This document shows, in pieces, positions 34,281-42,529 of a stretch of 64,000 nucleotides of DNA. Below the pieces are notes generated by a model that worked only from the letters and a program-made list of their open reading frames with translations, was not told where the DNA came from and did no database searches. Numbering within the stretch: position 1 is the stretch's first letter; each line of letters opens with the position of its first letter. Source of the DNA: Opitutaceae bacterium (GTDB lineage: Bacteria; Verrucomicrobiota; Verrucomicrobiia; Opitutales; Opitutaceae); contig JACKPU010000003.1 in the NCBI GenBank assembly GCA_024233285.1, forward strand, positions 262,038-326,037, given 5' to 3'. Made by a program: the position numbers and the translations under genes.

Positions 34281-35129
34281 ATGCCTTTGCGCGTCAAAAA
34301 GAGCGGCGCAATGCCAGCGTCTTCCTCATCGCGTCCGCTGCTCCCTTCCGGGCTCAAGGTGATGAATTGGGGTTTGGGGGCGTGGACCGCCCTGGTGTTT
34401 GTTTTCCTCTACCTGCCGATCCTCGTGCTGGTGGTGTATTCGTTCAACACGTCGAAGCTGAACATCATTTGGGAGGGGTTCACCTTCAAGTGGTATGCGG
34501 ATCTGTGGGACAGCGTGCGGATCACGCGGGCGTTGAAAAACAGCTTGATCATCGCGGCCTTCAGCACGGTGTTGTCGGTGATCATCGGGACAGGCGGTGC
34601 GTGGTTGCTGCACCGATACCGCTACCGGTTTTCGCGGACAATCCAGACCCTGATCTGCGTGCCGATGATCATGCCCGAAATCGTCATGGGCATCAGCCTG
34701 CTGGTCTTCTTCACGGTGCTGCATCTCAAACTCGGCTACCTGACCGTCATTCTGGCGCACGTGACCTTTTGCTTCCCCTTCGTGCTCGTGGCGGTGCAGG
34801 CGCGATTGCAGGGGCTCGATCCGGCGATGGAAGAAGCGGCGTTGGATTTGGGCGCGACGCCGTTGCAAGCGTTCTGGCTCGTGATCGTGCCCTGCCTGCG
34901 CCCCGCAATCATCTCCGGGGCATTGATGGCGTTCACTCTGTCGCTGGATGAGCTGATCATCACGATCTTCACGACCGGTCCGGGCTCGGCGACCCTGCCC
35001 ACGGTGGTGTTCGGCATGGCGAAAATCGGCCTCAACCCCATGCTCAATGCGCTCTCGGCCATCTTCATCATCACTACCTTCGCCAGCGTGTTGTTTTCCA
35101 ACCACCTCAAAAAGCTCTCGGCCCGCTGA
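34281..35129 (+). CDS. potC: Spermidine/putrescine ABC transporter permease PotC
   Basis: The product is about 282 residues with six transmembrane segments. YLPILVLVVYSFNTSK is the family's first helix, and EEAALDLGATPLQAFWLVIVPCLRP is the EAA loop that contacts the ATPase. I prefer the ATG at 34281; a TTG at 34251 and an ATG at 34311 are alternatives, all with poor ribosome-binding sites. It is the first gene of a pot operon arranged C-D-B-A, in contrast to the usual A-B-C-D. Confidence 0.9.
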   Translation: MPLRVKKSGAMPASSSSRPLLPSGLKVMNWGLGAWTALVFVFLYLPILVLVVYSFNTSKLNIIWEGFTFKWYADLWDSVRITRALKNSLIIAAFSTVLSVIIGTGGAWLLHRYRYRFSRTIQTLICVPMIMPEIVMGISLLVFFTVLHLKLGYLTVILAHVTFCFPFVLVAVQARLQGLDPAMEEAALDLGATPLQAFWLVIVPCLRPAIISGALMAFTLSLDELIITIFTTGPGSATLPTVVFGMAKIGLNPMLNALSAIFIITTFASVLFSNHLKKLSAR

Positions 35130-35170
35130 ACTGGCCCCGCTTCTGCTTTAACCGTCCGTCCCCATTCACT

Positions 35171-36199
35171 ATGAAACTCAATCGTATCATCCCCCTGATC
35201 GTCACGGCCGCACTGCTGGCCGTCTCCCCCCTGCGTGCCGACAAGGAACTCAACCTCTACGCCTGGTCCGAATACATTCCGCAGTCCGTGATCGACGGCT
35301 TCACCGAAGAGACGGGCATCAAGGTCAACTACGAGACCTTTTCGTCGGGCGAAGAGATGCTCGCCAAGCTGCTGGCCGGTGGCACGGCCTACGACCTGAT
35401 CCAGCCGCCGGACTACATCGCCGAGGTCCTGATCAAAAACGACCTGCTCGTGCCGCTGGATTACACGAAGCTGGCTAACTTCAAGAACCTGCTGCCCGAG
35501 TTCACCGGCATGCCGCATGACCCGGGGCAGGAATACACCATTCCCTACATGGCCGGCACCGTGGGCATCGTGGTCAACACTGAGAAAGTGACCGAGCCGA
35601 TCAACGGCCTGAAGGACATGTTTCAACCCAAATACAAGGACCGCATCGTGGTGGTGGATGACGGTCGCGAACTCGTCGTCGCCGCGCTCTATTCGCTGGG
35701 CATTGATCTCAACGACATCACGCCGGAGAACCTCGAAAAAGCGCGGCCGGTGCTGGCCGAATGGTTCAAGCTCGTGAAGCTCTTCGACTCCGACAGCCCC
35801 AAGACCGCGCTCCTCAACGGCGATGTCGATCTCGGTTACGTCTGGGGTGGCGAGGCCGCGATCTTGTGGGATGAGGACAAAAAATTCCAATACGTCCTCC
35901 CCGACGAAGGCGCGCACTTGTTTGTCGACGTGTTCTGCATCCCGACGGTTTCCGAGAACCGCGATGCCGCGCACCAATTCCTCGATTACCTCATGCGCCC
36001 CGAAGTCAGCGTCGAACTCTCCAATGAATTCCCCTACACGAATCCCAACGGCGAGGCCCGCAAACTCCTCACCGAGGATCAGCTCAACAATCCCGCCAGC
36101 TATCCGAAGGTGAAGCAAAAGCTCGATACGTTCCGCCACATCGGCGAGAGCGGCGCGCTGATTGATGAACTCGTGACGGATTTGAAGAATTCGCTGTGA
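35171..36199 (+). CDS. potD: Spermidine/putrescine-binding periplasmic protein PotD
   Basis: The product is 342 residues. A Sec signal (IIPLIVTAALLAVSPLRA, cleavage before DKELN) precedes the binding-protein fold: LNLYAWSEYIPQSVIDGF, NYETFSSGEEMLAKL, YDLIQPPDYI, IPYMAGTVGI and VWGGEAAILWDE, which follow the PotD/PotF ligand-site pattern. It captures polyamines in the periplasm for the PotBC channel. It starts 41 bases after potC and is followed by a palindromic element before potB. Confidence 0.92.
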   Translation: MKLNRIIPLIVTAALLAVSPLRADKELNLYAWSEYIPQSVIDGFTEETGIKVNYETFSSGEEMLAKLLAGGTAYDLIQPPDYIAEVLIKNDLLVPLDYTKLANFKNLLPEFTGMPHDPGQEYTIPYMAGTVGIVVNTEKVTEPINGLKDMFQPKYKDRIVVVDDGRELVVAALYSLGIDLNDITPENLEKARPVLAEWFKLVKLFDSDSPKTALLNGDVDLGYVWGGEAAILWDEDKKFQYVLPDEGAHLFVDVFCIPTVSENRDAAHQFLDYLMRPEVSVELSNEFPYTNPNGEARKLLTEDQLNNPASYPKVKQKLDTFRHIGESGALIDELVTDLKNSL

Positions 36200-36232
36200 G
36201 GTTTCGGACGATGCCACTTTCAATCTCCAGGG

Positions 36233-36305
36233 TAGGGGCGGTTGTCCCCAACCGCCCTGAGATTGCATTCTCCGTCGCCGAGGGCCGTTAAGGAGACGGC
36301 CCCTA
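36233..36305. repeat. REP-like element with two hairpins between potD and potB
   Basis: Outer arms TAGGGGC (36233-36239) and GCCCCTA (36299-36305) are complementary. Inside are hairpin I, GGGCGGTTG/CAACCGCCC (36236-36244 and 36249-36257, 4-base loop), and hairpin II, GGGCCGT/ACGGCCC (36282-36288 and 36296-36302, 7-base loop). There is no T-run. It resembles interspersed palindromic repeats and could attenuate transcription or stabilise the upstream potCD message. Confidence 0.7.
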
Positions 36306-36317
36306 TCTGTTTTACCC

Positions 36318-37202
36318 ATGCAGGCGCTGCCGACCGACCAATCCGCCAACCCCAATGCGCGCCGTCCGCGCGTCTGGGGTTGGGTATTGCTCGCGCCGAT
36401 GCTGTTGTGGCTCCTGCTGTTTGTCATCGTGCCGATGGGCATTCTGCTGGTTTACAGCTTTTGCTCGCGCGATGATCTCGGCCGCGTGGTGTTCGATTTC
36501 ACCTGGGTCAATTACCAGCGCGTGTTTGATCCGATTTACCTCGGCATTCTCGGGCGCTCCGTGCTTTACGCGGGGCTGACCACGGCGCTTTGCGTGATCA
36601 TTGGCTACCCGGTGGCGTGGTTCATTGCCCGGCAATCCGAGATCGTGCGCAACCGGTTGCTGCTGCTCGTCATGATTCCGTTTTGGACGAGTTTTCTTAT
36701 CCGCACCTACGCGTGGATCACGATCCTCAAGACCGAGGGGCTGCTCAACGGGTTCCTGCTTTCCGCCAAGCTGATTCCCGAGCCTTTGCAGGTTCTCTAC
36801 ACCCCGACCGCCGTCGTCATCGGCCTGCTCTACGCCTATCTGCCGTTCATGATTTTGCCGATCTACGGCAGTGCGGAGAAGCTCGACAACGCGCTCGTCG
36901 AGGTCGCCTACGATCTCGGCGCCGGTCCGGTGCGGGCGTTTTCCGAAGTGATTGTGCCGCTCACCTGGCCGGGCATTGCGGCGGGCATCCTGCTCGTGTT
37001 CGTGCCGGCCATCGGCATGTTCGCCATCACCGATCTCATGGGCGGGGCCAAGGTTCCCATGATCGGCAACGTCATTCAAAACCAGTTCTTCAAGGCGCGT
37101 AACTGGCCTTTCGGCGCGGCGCTCGGTGTTGTGTTTACGCTCATGTTCATCATTTCCTACGCGCTGATCCAGCGGCGCGGAGCCAAGGCCGCGGCGTCAT
37201 GA
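36318..37202 (+). CDS. potB: Spermidine/putrescine ABC transporter permease PotB
   Basis: The product is 294 residues with six membrane helices. IVPMGILLVYSF is the first helix, FWTSFLIRTYAWITIL the PotB-type helix-3 signature, and VEVAYDLGAGPVRAFSEVIVPLTWPG the EAA loop. With PotC it forms the polyamine channel. Its stop overlaps the potA start in ATGA, so the two are translationally coupled. Confidence 0.92.
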   Translation: MQALPTDQSANPNARRPRVWGWVLLAPMLLWLLLFVIVPMGILLVYSFCSRDDLGRVVFDFTWVNYQRVFDPIYLGILGRSVLYAGLTTALCVIIGYPVAWFIARQSEIVRNRLLLLVMIPFWTSFLIRTYAWITILKTEGLLNGFLLSAKLIPEPLQVLYTPTAVVIGLLYAYLPFMILPIYGSAEKLDNALVEVAYDLGAGPVRAFSEVIVPLTWPGIAAGILLVFVPAIGMFAITDLMGGAKVPMIGNVIQNQFFKARNWPFGAALGVVFTLMFIISYALIQRRGAKAAAS

Positions 37203-38278
37203 TTGAAATCGACCAAGTCACGAAACGTTTCGGCACCTTCACTGCGGTCAATGCGGTGGACCTGCATGTGCAGGCCGGCGAATTCATCACCCTGCTCGGG
37301 CCTTCGGGCTGCGGCAAAACCACGCTATTGCGCATGCTGTCTGGTTTTGAAACCCCCGACGAGGGCAGCATTCGCATCGGCGGCGAGGAGGTCACGCACC
37401 TCGCGCCTTACCGGCGCAATGTGAACCAGGTGTTTCAAAGCTACGCGCTATTCCCGCACATGACAGTGCGCGAAAACATCGCGTTCGGGCTGCGCATGCA
37501 GAAGGTCGGCAAGGCTGAAACTGCGCGGCGGGTCGATGAAGTCATCGCGCTCGTGGCGCTGGACGGATTTGAGGATCGCCGGCCGTCACAGCTTTCGGGC
37601 GGACAGCGCCAGCGCGTGGCCCTGGCCCGCGCCATCGTGCCGCGTCCCTCGGTGCTGCTGCTCGACGAACCGCTCTCGGCGCTCGACGCCAAACTGCGCG
37701 CGCAAATGCAGCTCGAACTGAAACGCCTGCAAAAGCACCTCGGCATGACCTTCGTCTTTGTGACGCATGATCAGGAGGAAGCCCTGACGATGAGTGACCG
37801 CATCGCGGTATTCAGCCGCGGGCGGATCGAGCAACTCGGCACCGCTACGGAAATCTATCACCAGCCCGCCACTGCGTTTGTCGCCGACTTCATCGGTGAG
37901 ACGAACTTGCTGCCGGCCGACTGGGTGTCGCGTGACGGTGATACGGTGAACGTGCGCATCGAGGGCGGATTGGAACTCAAGATCGCCTCCGCGCGCTGGC
38001 CGGCGGAGGCCAGGCATGCGTTGGTCTCGGTGCGGCCCGAAAAGATTCACGTGTCCAAAGCCCCGATTGATGGGGAGAACGTCTTTGCGGCGACGGTGGA
38101 CGAGGAGCTCTTTCAAGGCGCGCTGAACCGCCTGCTGCTCAAACCCGCCGCCGGGGAGGTCACCTTGACGGCGGTCGTGGCCAACGAAAGCGCCCTGCTT
38201 GAGGCGGTTCACGCCGGCGATCGCGTCTGGTGCGGCCTGCATATCGACGACCTCGTCGTCGTCCCGCTGGCGGAGTAA
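37199..38278 (+). CDS. potA: Spermidine/putrescine ABC transporter ATP-binding protein PotA
   Basis: The product is 359 residues. Walker A GPSGCGKTT, Q-loop NQVFQSYALFPHM, signature LSGGQRQRVALARAI, Walker B LLLDEPLSALD and switch THDQEEA are all present, followed by a TOBE-type regulatory domain (GETNLLPADWVS, SVRPEKIHVS). It energises polyamine uptake. It is last in the C-D-B-A operon and ends just before a small hairpin. Confidence 0.93.
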   Translation: MIEIDQVTKRFGTFTAVNAVDLHVQAGEFITLLGPSGCGKTTLLRMLSGFETPDEGSIRIGGEEVTHLAPYRRNVNQVFQSYALFPHMTVRENIAFGLRMQKVGKAETARRVDEVIALVALDGFEDRRPSQLSGGQRQRVALARAIVPRPSVLLLDEPLSALDAKLRAQMQLELKRLQKHLGMTFVFVTHDQEEALTMSDRIAVFSRGRIEQLGTATEIYHQPATAFVADFIGETNLLPADWVSRDGDTVNVRIEGGLELKIASARWPAEARHALVSVRPEKIHVSKAPIDGENVFAATVDEELFQGALNRLLLKPAAGEVTLTAVVANESALLEAVHAGDRVWCGLHIDDLVVVPLAE

Positions 38279-38281
38279 GGA

Positions 38282-38298
38282 CGTCTCACGCAGAGACG
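38282..38298. terminator. Small hairpin after potA, possibly part of an interspersed repeat
   Basis: CGTCTC (38282-38287) and GAGACG (38293-38298) pair with a five-base loop, four bases after the potA stop. No T-run follows. The continuing text CCAAGCCGCAGAG resembles a GCAGAGACGC-type repeat scattered in many bacterial genomes. It also lies before the end of the converging small membrane protein gene, so it could serve both. Confidence 0.4.
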
Positions 38299-38317
38299 CC
38301 AAGCCGCAGAGTTATGG

Positions 38318-38692
38318 TCAGGTTAGGATTTCCAATATCGAAGCGATATCGATGGCATCGAGAACTGACTGCACGGTTCTCTTTCTTCCGATTATCGCGA
38401 CCACGATCAAGGCTACCCCAAAACCAATAAGCGGTAGTGCCAGCCAAAGCGACTCTGAGTCGATGCTGACAATGCCACCAACGAGCATGACCAATCCGAG
38501 GATTCCCAGCATAACTCGGTGCCATGGCTGGACGGTTTGAATGCGCAGCATCGCCATATCATCAACGTCCATGTGCTGCTTTCCGGAACAGCGGATGGCC
38601 TTCTGCGCAGCCTTGAGCACTTGCTGCTCAAGATACTGTTGGCGGCTGCGGTGTGGCACTTCCTTGGCGGCGAGATAATCACGCAAACACAC
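38318..38692 (-). CDS. Small two-helix membrane protein, unknown
   Basis: The product is 124 residues from a GTG at 38692. A soluble helical N-terminus with CxxD and CSGKQH segments is followed by two transmembrane helices (VMLGILGLVMLVGGIVSI and LWLALPLIGFGVALIVVAII) with a short turn, then a positively charged RKR and an amphipathic tail. The start overlaps the mnmA 3' end by 14 bases, so it is probably cotranslated with mnmA. I recognise no family. Base composition is less GC-rich than its neighbours. Confidence 0.6.
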   Translation of the reverse strand: MCLRDYLAAKEVPHRSRQQYLEQQVLKAAQKAIRCSGKQHMDVDDMAMLRIQTVQPWHRVMLGILGLVMLVGGIVSIDSESLWLALPLIGFGVALIVVAIIGRKRTVQSVLDAIDIASILEILT

Positions 38693-39848
38693 CGCCGCCG
38701 ATCAGTTGTTCGCCGCGGTAGAGGGCGATGATCTGGCCGGGGGCAAGGGCGCGTTGCGGGGTGGAGAATTTGATGTGGGCGGAGGAAGGCGGGATCAGGC
38801 GATCCCGCCCTACATCGGGCGTGAATTCGATGGAGACGCGCGGGTCGCGATAGCGCACGCGACATTCGATTGAGACGGGTGTGGTGATCGGCTCGTTGAT
38901 GAAGCTGAGGCTGTGGACGCGGCATGCGTCGGTCCAAAGCCCGGGGGCCTGCGGCTCGTCAAACGCGACAAGCAGCGCGTGGTCTGCGGCGCGTTTGCCG
39001 ACGACGACGTAAGCCTTGTTGTCGGTGTTCGACGGAATGCCAATACCCTTGCGCTGACCAAGCGTGAAATAGTGCAGTCCGCGATGTTCGCCGAGCACAG
39101 TGCCATCGGTGGCGCGCACGATTGGGCCGGGGTGTTCGGGCACGTAGGCCTTGAGAAAATCGGCCATCTTCACTTCGCCGATGAAACAGATGCCCTGGCT
39201 GTCCTTTTTCCGGGCGTTGGGCAGTCCGGCCTCGGCGGCGAGGCGACGCAATTCGGGCTTGGCCAAGTGGCCGATCGGGAAGCGTGCGGCGGCCAATTGC
39301 GCCTGGGAGAGCAGGGCGAGGAAATAGCTCTGGTCCTTGTTCTTGTCGGCGCCCTCCAGCAGGGAGAAACCGGATGGCGGAGACCGGAAACCGGAGAGAT
39401 CGGCAGGACGGTCACCCTTTCCGGTATCCGGTGTCCGGATTCCGGTATTTTCAACCCGGCGAGCGTAGTGCCCCGTCGCGACCGCCGCGAATCCCTCGGC
39501 TTGGGCGTATTTGAGAAAGACGCCGAACTTCATCTCGCGATTGCACATCACGTCGGGGTTGGGCGTGAGGCCGCGTTGGTAGCCGTCGAGCAGGTAATCG
39601 ACGACGAGGCGCCGGTAATCCTGCATCAGGTTGACCACGCGAAATTCGATGCCGAGCGTGTCGGCGACGGCGCGCGCATCGTCGATATCCTGCATCCAGG
39701 GACAGTGGCCGATGACGTTGTCCTCGTTGATCCAGTTTTTCATGTAGGCGCCCACGATGTCGTGGCCCTGTTGCTTGAGCAGCAGGGCGGCGACGGCGCT
39801 GTCCACCCCGCCGGACAGGGCGACGAGGATTCTTTCGCGGGCGGCCAT
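38679..39848 (-). CDS. mnmA: tRNA 2-thiouridylase MnmA with an in-frame insertion
   Basis: The product is 389 residues. The PP-loop ALSGGVDSAV, the catalytic cysteine in TPNPDVMCN, KDQSYFL and the second cysteine in GICFIGE are intact, so the enzyme should thiolate U34 of tRNA-Lys, -Glu and -Gln. Residues 134-161 are an extra segment between GHYARR and LLEGADKNKDQ that normal MnmA replaces with only a few residues; it is encoded by an imperfect palindrome (39366-39449). The gene overlaps the small membrane protein gene at its 3' end and is divergent from the GH13 gene. Confidence 0.94.
   Translation of the reverse strand: MAARERILVALSGGVDSAVAALLLKQQGHDIVGAYMKNWINEDNVIGHCPWMQDIDDARAVADTLGIEFRVVNLMQDYRRLVVDYLLDGYQRGLTPNPDVMCNREMKFGVFLKYAQAEGFAAVATGHYARRVENTGIRTPDTGKGDRPADLSGFRSPPSGFSLLEGADKNKDQSYFLALLSQAQLAAARFPIGHLAKPELRRLAAEAGLPNARKKDSQGICFIGEVKMADFLKAYVPEHPGPIVRATDGTVLGEHRGLHYFTLGQRKGIGIPSNTDNKAYVVVGKRAADHALLVAFDEPQAPGLWTDACRVHSLSFINEPITTPVSIECRVRYRDPRVSIEFTPDVGRDRLIPPSSAHIKFSTPQRALAPGQIIALYRGEQLIGGGVFA
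39366..39449. repeat. 84-bp imperfect palindrome inserted in frame in mnmA
   Basis: Arms 39366-39397 and 39418-39449 are reverse complements at 24 of 32 positions around a 20-base centre and are built from repeated CCGGA/TCCGG units. The 84 bases equal exactly 28 codons, mnmA residues 134-161. The amino-acid composition (Gly, Pro, Ser, Asp, Arg) suits a flexible surface loop. This resembles in-gene palindromic elements described in Rickettsia, but the sequence is different. Confidence 0.75.
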
Positions 39849-39979
39849 GTGCCCTACGACGCGGTCCGCCGCGAATTTGTCAAATTAACCGTGATGCGAC
39901 CGGCATGGAATCTGCACAGGAATGTCACGTGCTGCGCGCTTGCACGCCAACCGGCCGCGGCGCACCTTGTTCGTTCCAC

Positions 39980-42412
39980 ATGAAATCCAATCCGATCATC
40001 CGGGCCTGGCTTGAGTCCCTCACCGCGGGGGTCATCGAGTATACGCAGGATTGGAGCAAGGCCGAGGTGCCGGCTTTGCGTTTGACGGGCCGGAACACCA
40101 AGCGGGTGTTCGCCGAGTTTGAAGCGGCCCCGCGGCATGTCGCCGCTCGGCGCTATGGGTATTTCGTGCAGGATGACGACCAACTCGTCTTTGCCTTGCC
40201 GCCCGGGGCGACGACGGAAACCGAGGTCTATGTGGCCGGGGATTTCAACGATTGGGAACAGGCCGTCGGCGACGAGCGCTGGCGCCTGCAATTGGGTGAG
40301 TTGGACGGCGAGCCGATGTTCCTGTGGAAGGGACCGGCCGGACCTTTTTGGTCCGAGCCCAAACAGCGGTTCAAATTCGTCACCGCGGAGCATCAGTGGA
40401 TTCACTTGCCGGAAAACGCGCCGAATCGCGTGCAAGACGAAGACGGCAATGTGAATCACGAGTTGGATCCTGATCGCACGGGCCGGCAGTTTTTCCGTTT
40501 CAGCCTGAAGCATCCGCTGGATCTGGCCCAAACGTGGAAAGTTGCGCCGGTGGCGACGGGCGAGGCGAGTGTCGTCCTGCAACCGGGTGACTTTTTGTTC
40601 TCACTGCACACTGAGCTACCACTCGGCGCGACGGTGCGGCGTGGACAGACAACCTTTCGCCTGTTCGCGCCGCGGGCCACCGAGGTGCGTTTGTTTTTGG
40701 CGGAAAAACCCGAGCCCGGCGCGCCGGCCGAAGTCGTCGCGCTCGAACCCAACGTCGATGAGCCCTATGTTTGGGAAGCGGTCGTGCGCGAAAACCTGCA
40801 CGGCCGTTATTATTGGTTTCAGCTCGGCGGCGTGCGGGATGAGTCGGGTCATTTCGATCGCAATTTCAAGGTGCTCGATCCTTGCGCGCTGGCGGCGGTC
40901 AGCCATACGGGGCCGGGCATTGTGATCGACCGGGCGCGGGTGGCGTCGCCGGATCGCGGCTTTGTCACGCCGCAGTGGCAGGATCTAGTCATTGCCGAGG
41001 CGCATGTGCGGGATTTGGCGGCCCACGCCCCTGTGGCGCTGACGCCGGAAGAACGTCTCGGTTTTAACGGGCTGCGCAAGTGGGTCGAGAGCCCGGATTT
41101 TTATTTGCACCGTCTCGGCGTAAACTGCGTGGAACTCCAGCCGGTGCAGGAATTCGACAACCGCACGCGCGAGGAATACCACTGGGGTTACATGCCGGTG
41201 AACTGGTTTGCGCCGGCCAGTGCCTATGCCTCGAACCCGGCGCAGGCTTCCGGCATCGCGGAATTGCAGGCGCTCGTGGCGGCGTTCCACCGGCGCGGCA
41301 TGGCGGTGATCCTCGACGTGGTTTACAATCACCAAGGCGAGCCCGCCCACCTGATCTTCATCGACAAGCTGTATTACTTCGAACTCGACGCGGCGGGCGA
41401 ACTATCCAACTGGAGCGGCTGCGGCAACGATCTGCGTGCGCATGCGGCGATGGCCAAACGGCTCATCATCGATTCCTGCCGCCATTTGATCGAGACCTTC
41501 GGCGTGGATGGCTTTCGATTTGATCTGGCCGAATTGATCGGCGCCGACGTCTTGCGCGACATCGAGGTGGCTTTGAAGCACGTGAAGCGCGATGTGATTC
41601 TGATCGCCGAGCCATGGAGTTATCGCGGGCACATCGCCGGCACCTTGCGCGACACCGGCTGGTCGTCTTGGAACGACGGCTACCGCGACTTTTTGCGCGA
41701 CTACGTGCGGGGTGGCAGCACGGCGGAGGCGTTTGAGTATTTCATCAAGGGCTCGCCGTGGTATTGGGCCAAGTGGCCGGCGCAGACCGTCAACTACACC
41801 GAGTCACATGACGACCGGGCCTGGATTGATGTGATCACGGAAAACCCCGACTACAACGGCTTCGCGCCGACGGCCAACGACCGGCGGCGCACGCATTTGA
41901 TGGCGGCGGTCCTGTTTGCGTCCATCGGCATTCCGATGGTGTCGGCCGGCCAGGACTTTTTGCGTTCGAAGGGCGGGGTGAACAACACCTACCAGCGCGG
42001 CGATCTCAACGCCCTCGATTACCGCAACCTCATCCGGTATTCCGGCACGCACGGTTATTTTGCCGATTGGATCGCGTTTCGGCGCAGCGAGGCCGGGCGG
42101 CTGTTGCGGCAATGGCAGCGTCCCAGCGAGGGATTCTTCCGGGTTTATCCCGCCCCCGACAGCACGGCCTGCGCCGTGGTTTACAATTTCGACGCTTCGC
42201 AGGGGCATGAGCGCCTGTTGTTCGCCATCAATCCGACCGGGCAGGACGTGACCATCCCGCTCGGGGACACGCTCCCGGCGGCCGCCGATTGGCGGCAAAT
42301 CGCCGATCATGAGCGGTTTTTCTCGGGCCACGGTGCCCGGCAACGCCTCGAAAGCAACTTGTTTCTGCCCGCGCTCGGTTGCGGGTTGTGGGTGGGGCAG
42401 TGGCAGCGATGA
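39980..42412 (+). CDS. GH13 pullulanase/glycogen-debranching-type glycosidase with two CBM48-like modules
   Basis: The product is about 810 residues from the ATG at 39980. A first starch-binding-like module (TEVYVAGDFNDWEQ) and a second CBM48-like module (TTFRLFAPRATEVRLFL) precede the GH13 barrel: VILDVVYNHQGE, nucleophile D515 in GFRFDLAEL, acid/base E544 in LIAEPW, and D611 in ESHDD. A short C-terminal beta domain closes it. By family it cleaves alpha-1,6 branches in glycogen or similar glucans; no signal peptide is seen, so it is probably cytoplasmic glycogen metabolism. An in-frame ATG at 39905 adds 25 unlikely residues. Confidence 0.87.
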   Translation: MKSNPIIRAWLESLTAGVIEYTQDWSKAEVPALRLTGRNTKRVFAEFEAAPRHVAARRYGYFVQDDDQLVFALPPGATTETEVYVAGDFNDWEQAVGDERWRLQLGELDGEPMFLWKGPAGPFWSEPKQRFKFVTAEHQWIHLPENAPNRVQDEDGNVNHELDPDRTGRQFFRFSLKHPLDLAQTWKVAPVATGEASVVLQPGDFLFSLHTELPLGATVRRGQTTFRLFAPRATEVRLFLAEKPEPGAPAEVVALEPNVDEPYVWEAVVRENLHGRYYWFQLGGVRDESGHFDRNFKVLDPCALAAVSHTGPGIVIDRARVASPDRGFVTPQWQDLVIAEAHVRDLAAHAPVALTPEERLGFNGLRKWVESPDFYLHRLGVNCVELQPVQEFDNRTREEYHWGYMPVNWFAPASAYASNPAQASGIAELQALVAAFHRRGMAVILDVVYNHQGEPAHLIFIDKLYYFELDAAGELSNWSGCGNDLRAHAAMAKRLIIDSCRHLIETFGVDGFRFDLAELIGADVLRDIEVALKHVKRDVILIAEPWSYRGHIAGTLRDTGWSSWNDGYRDFLRDYVRGGSTAEAFEYFIKGSPWYWAKWPAQTVNYTESHDDRAWIDVITENPDYNGFAPTANDRRRTHLMAAVLFASIGIPMVSAGQDFLRSKGGVNNTYQRGDLNALDYRNLIRYSGTHGYFADWIAFRRSEAGRLLRQWQRPSEGFFRVYPAPDSTACAVVYNFDASQGHERLLFAINPTGQDVTIPLGDTLPAAADWRQIADHERFFSGHGARQRLESNLFLPALGCGLWVGQWQR

Positions 42413-42529
42413 CACGACAAATCCTGCAAAACCCTTGCCACTTTGGAACCGCGTTGTTCATTCATTCCTTTCCGCGCCCGCGCGGTATCACTTTCCTTAT
42501 AACCGCAAACATTAGAATCGGAGACTCCC

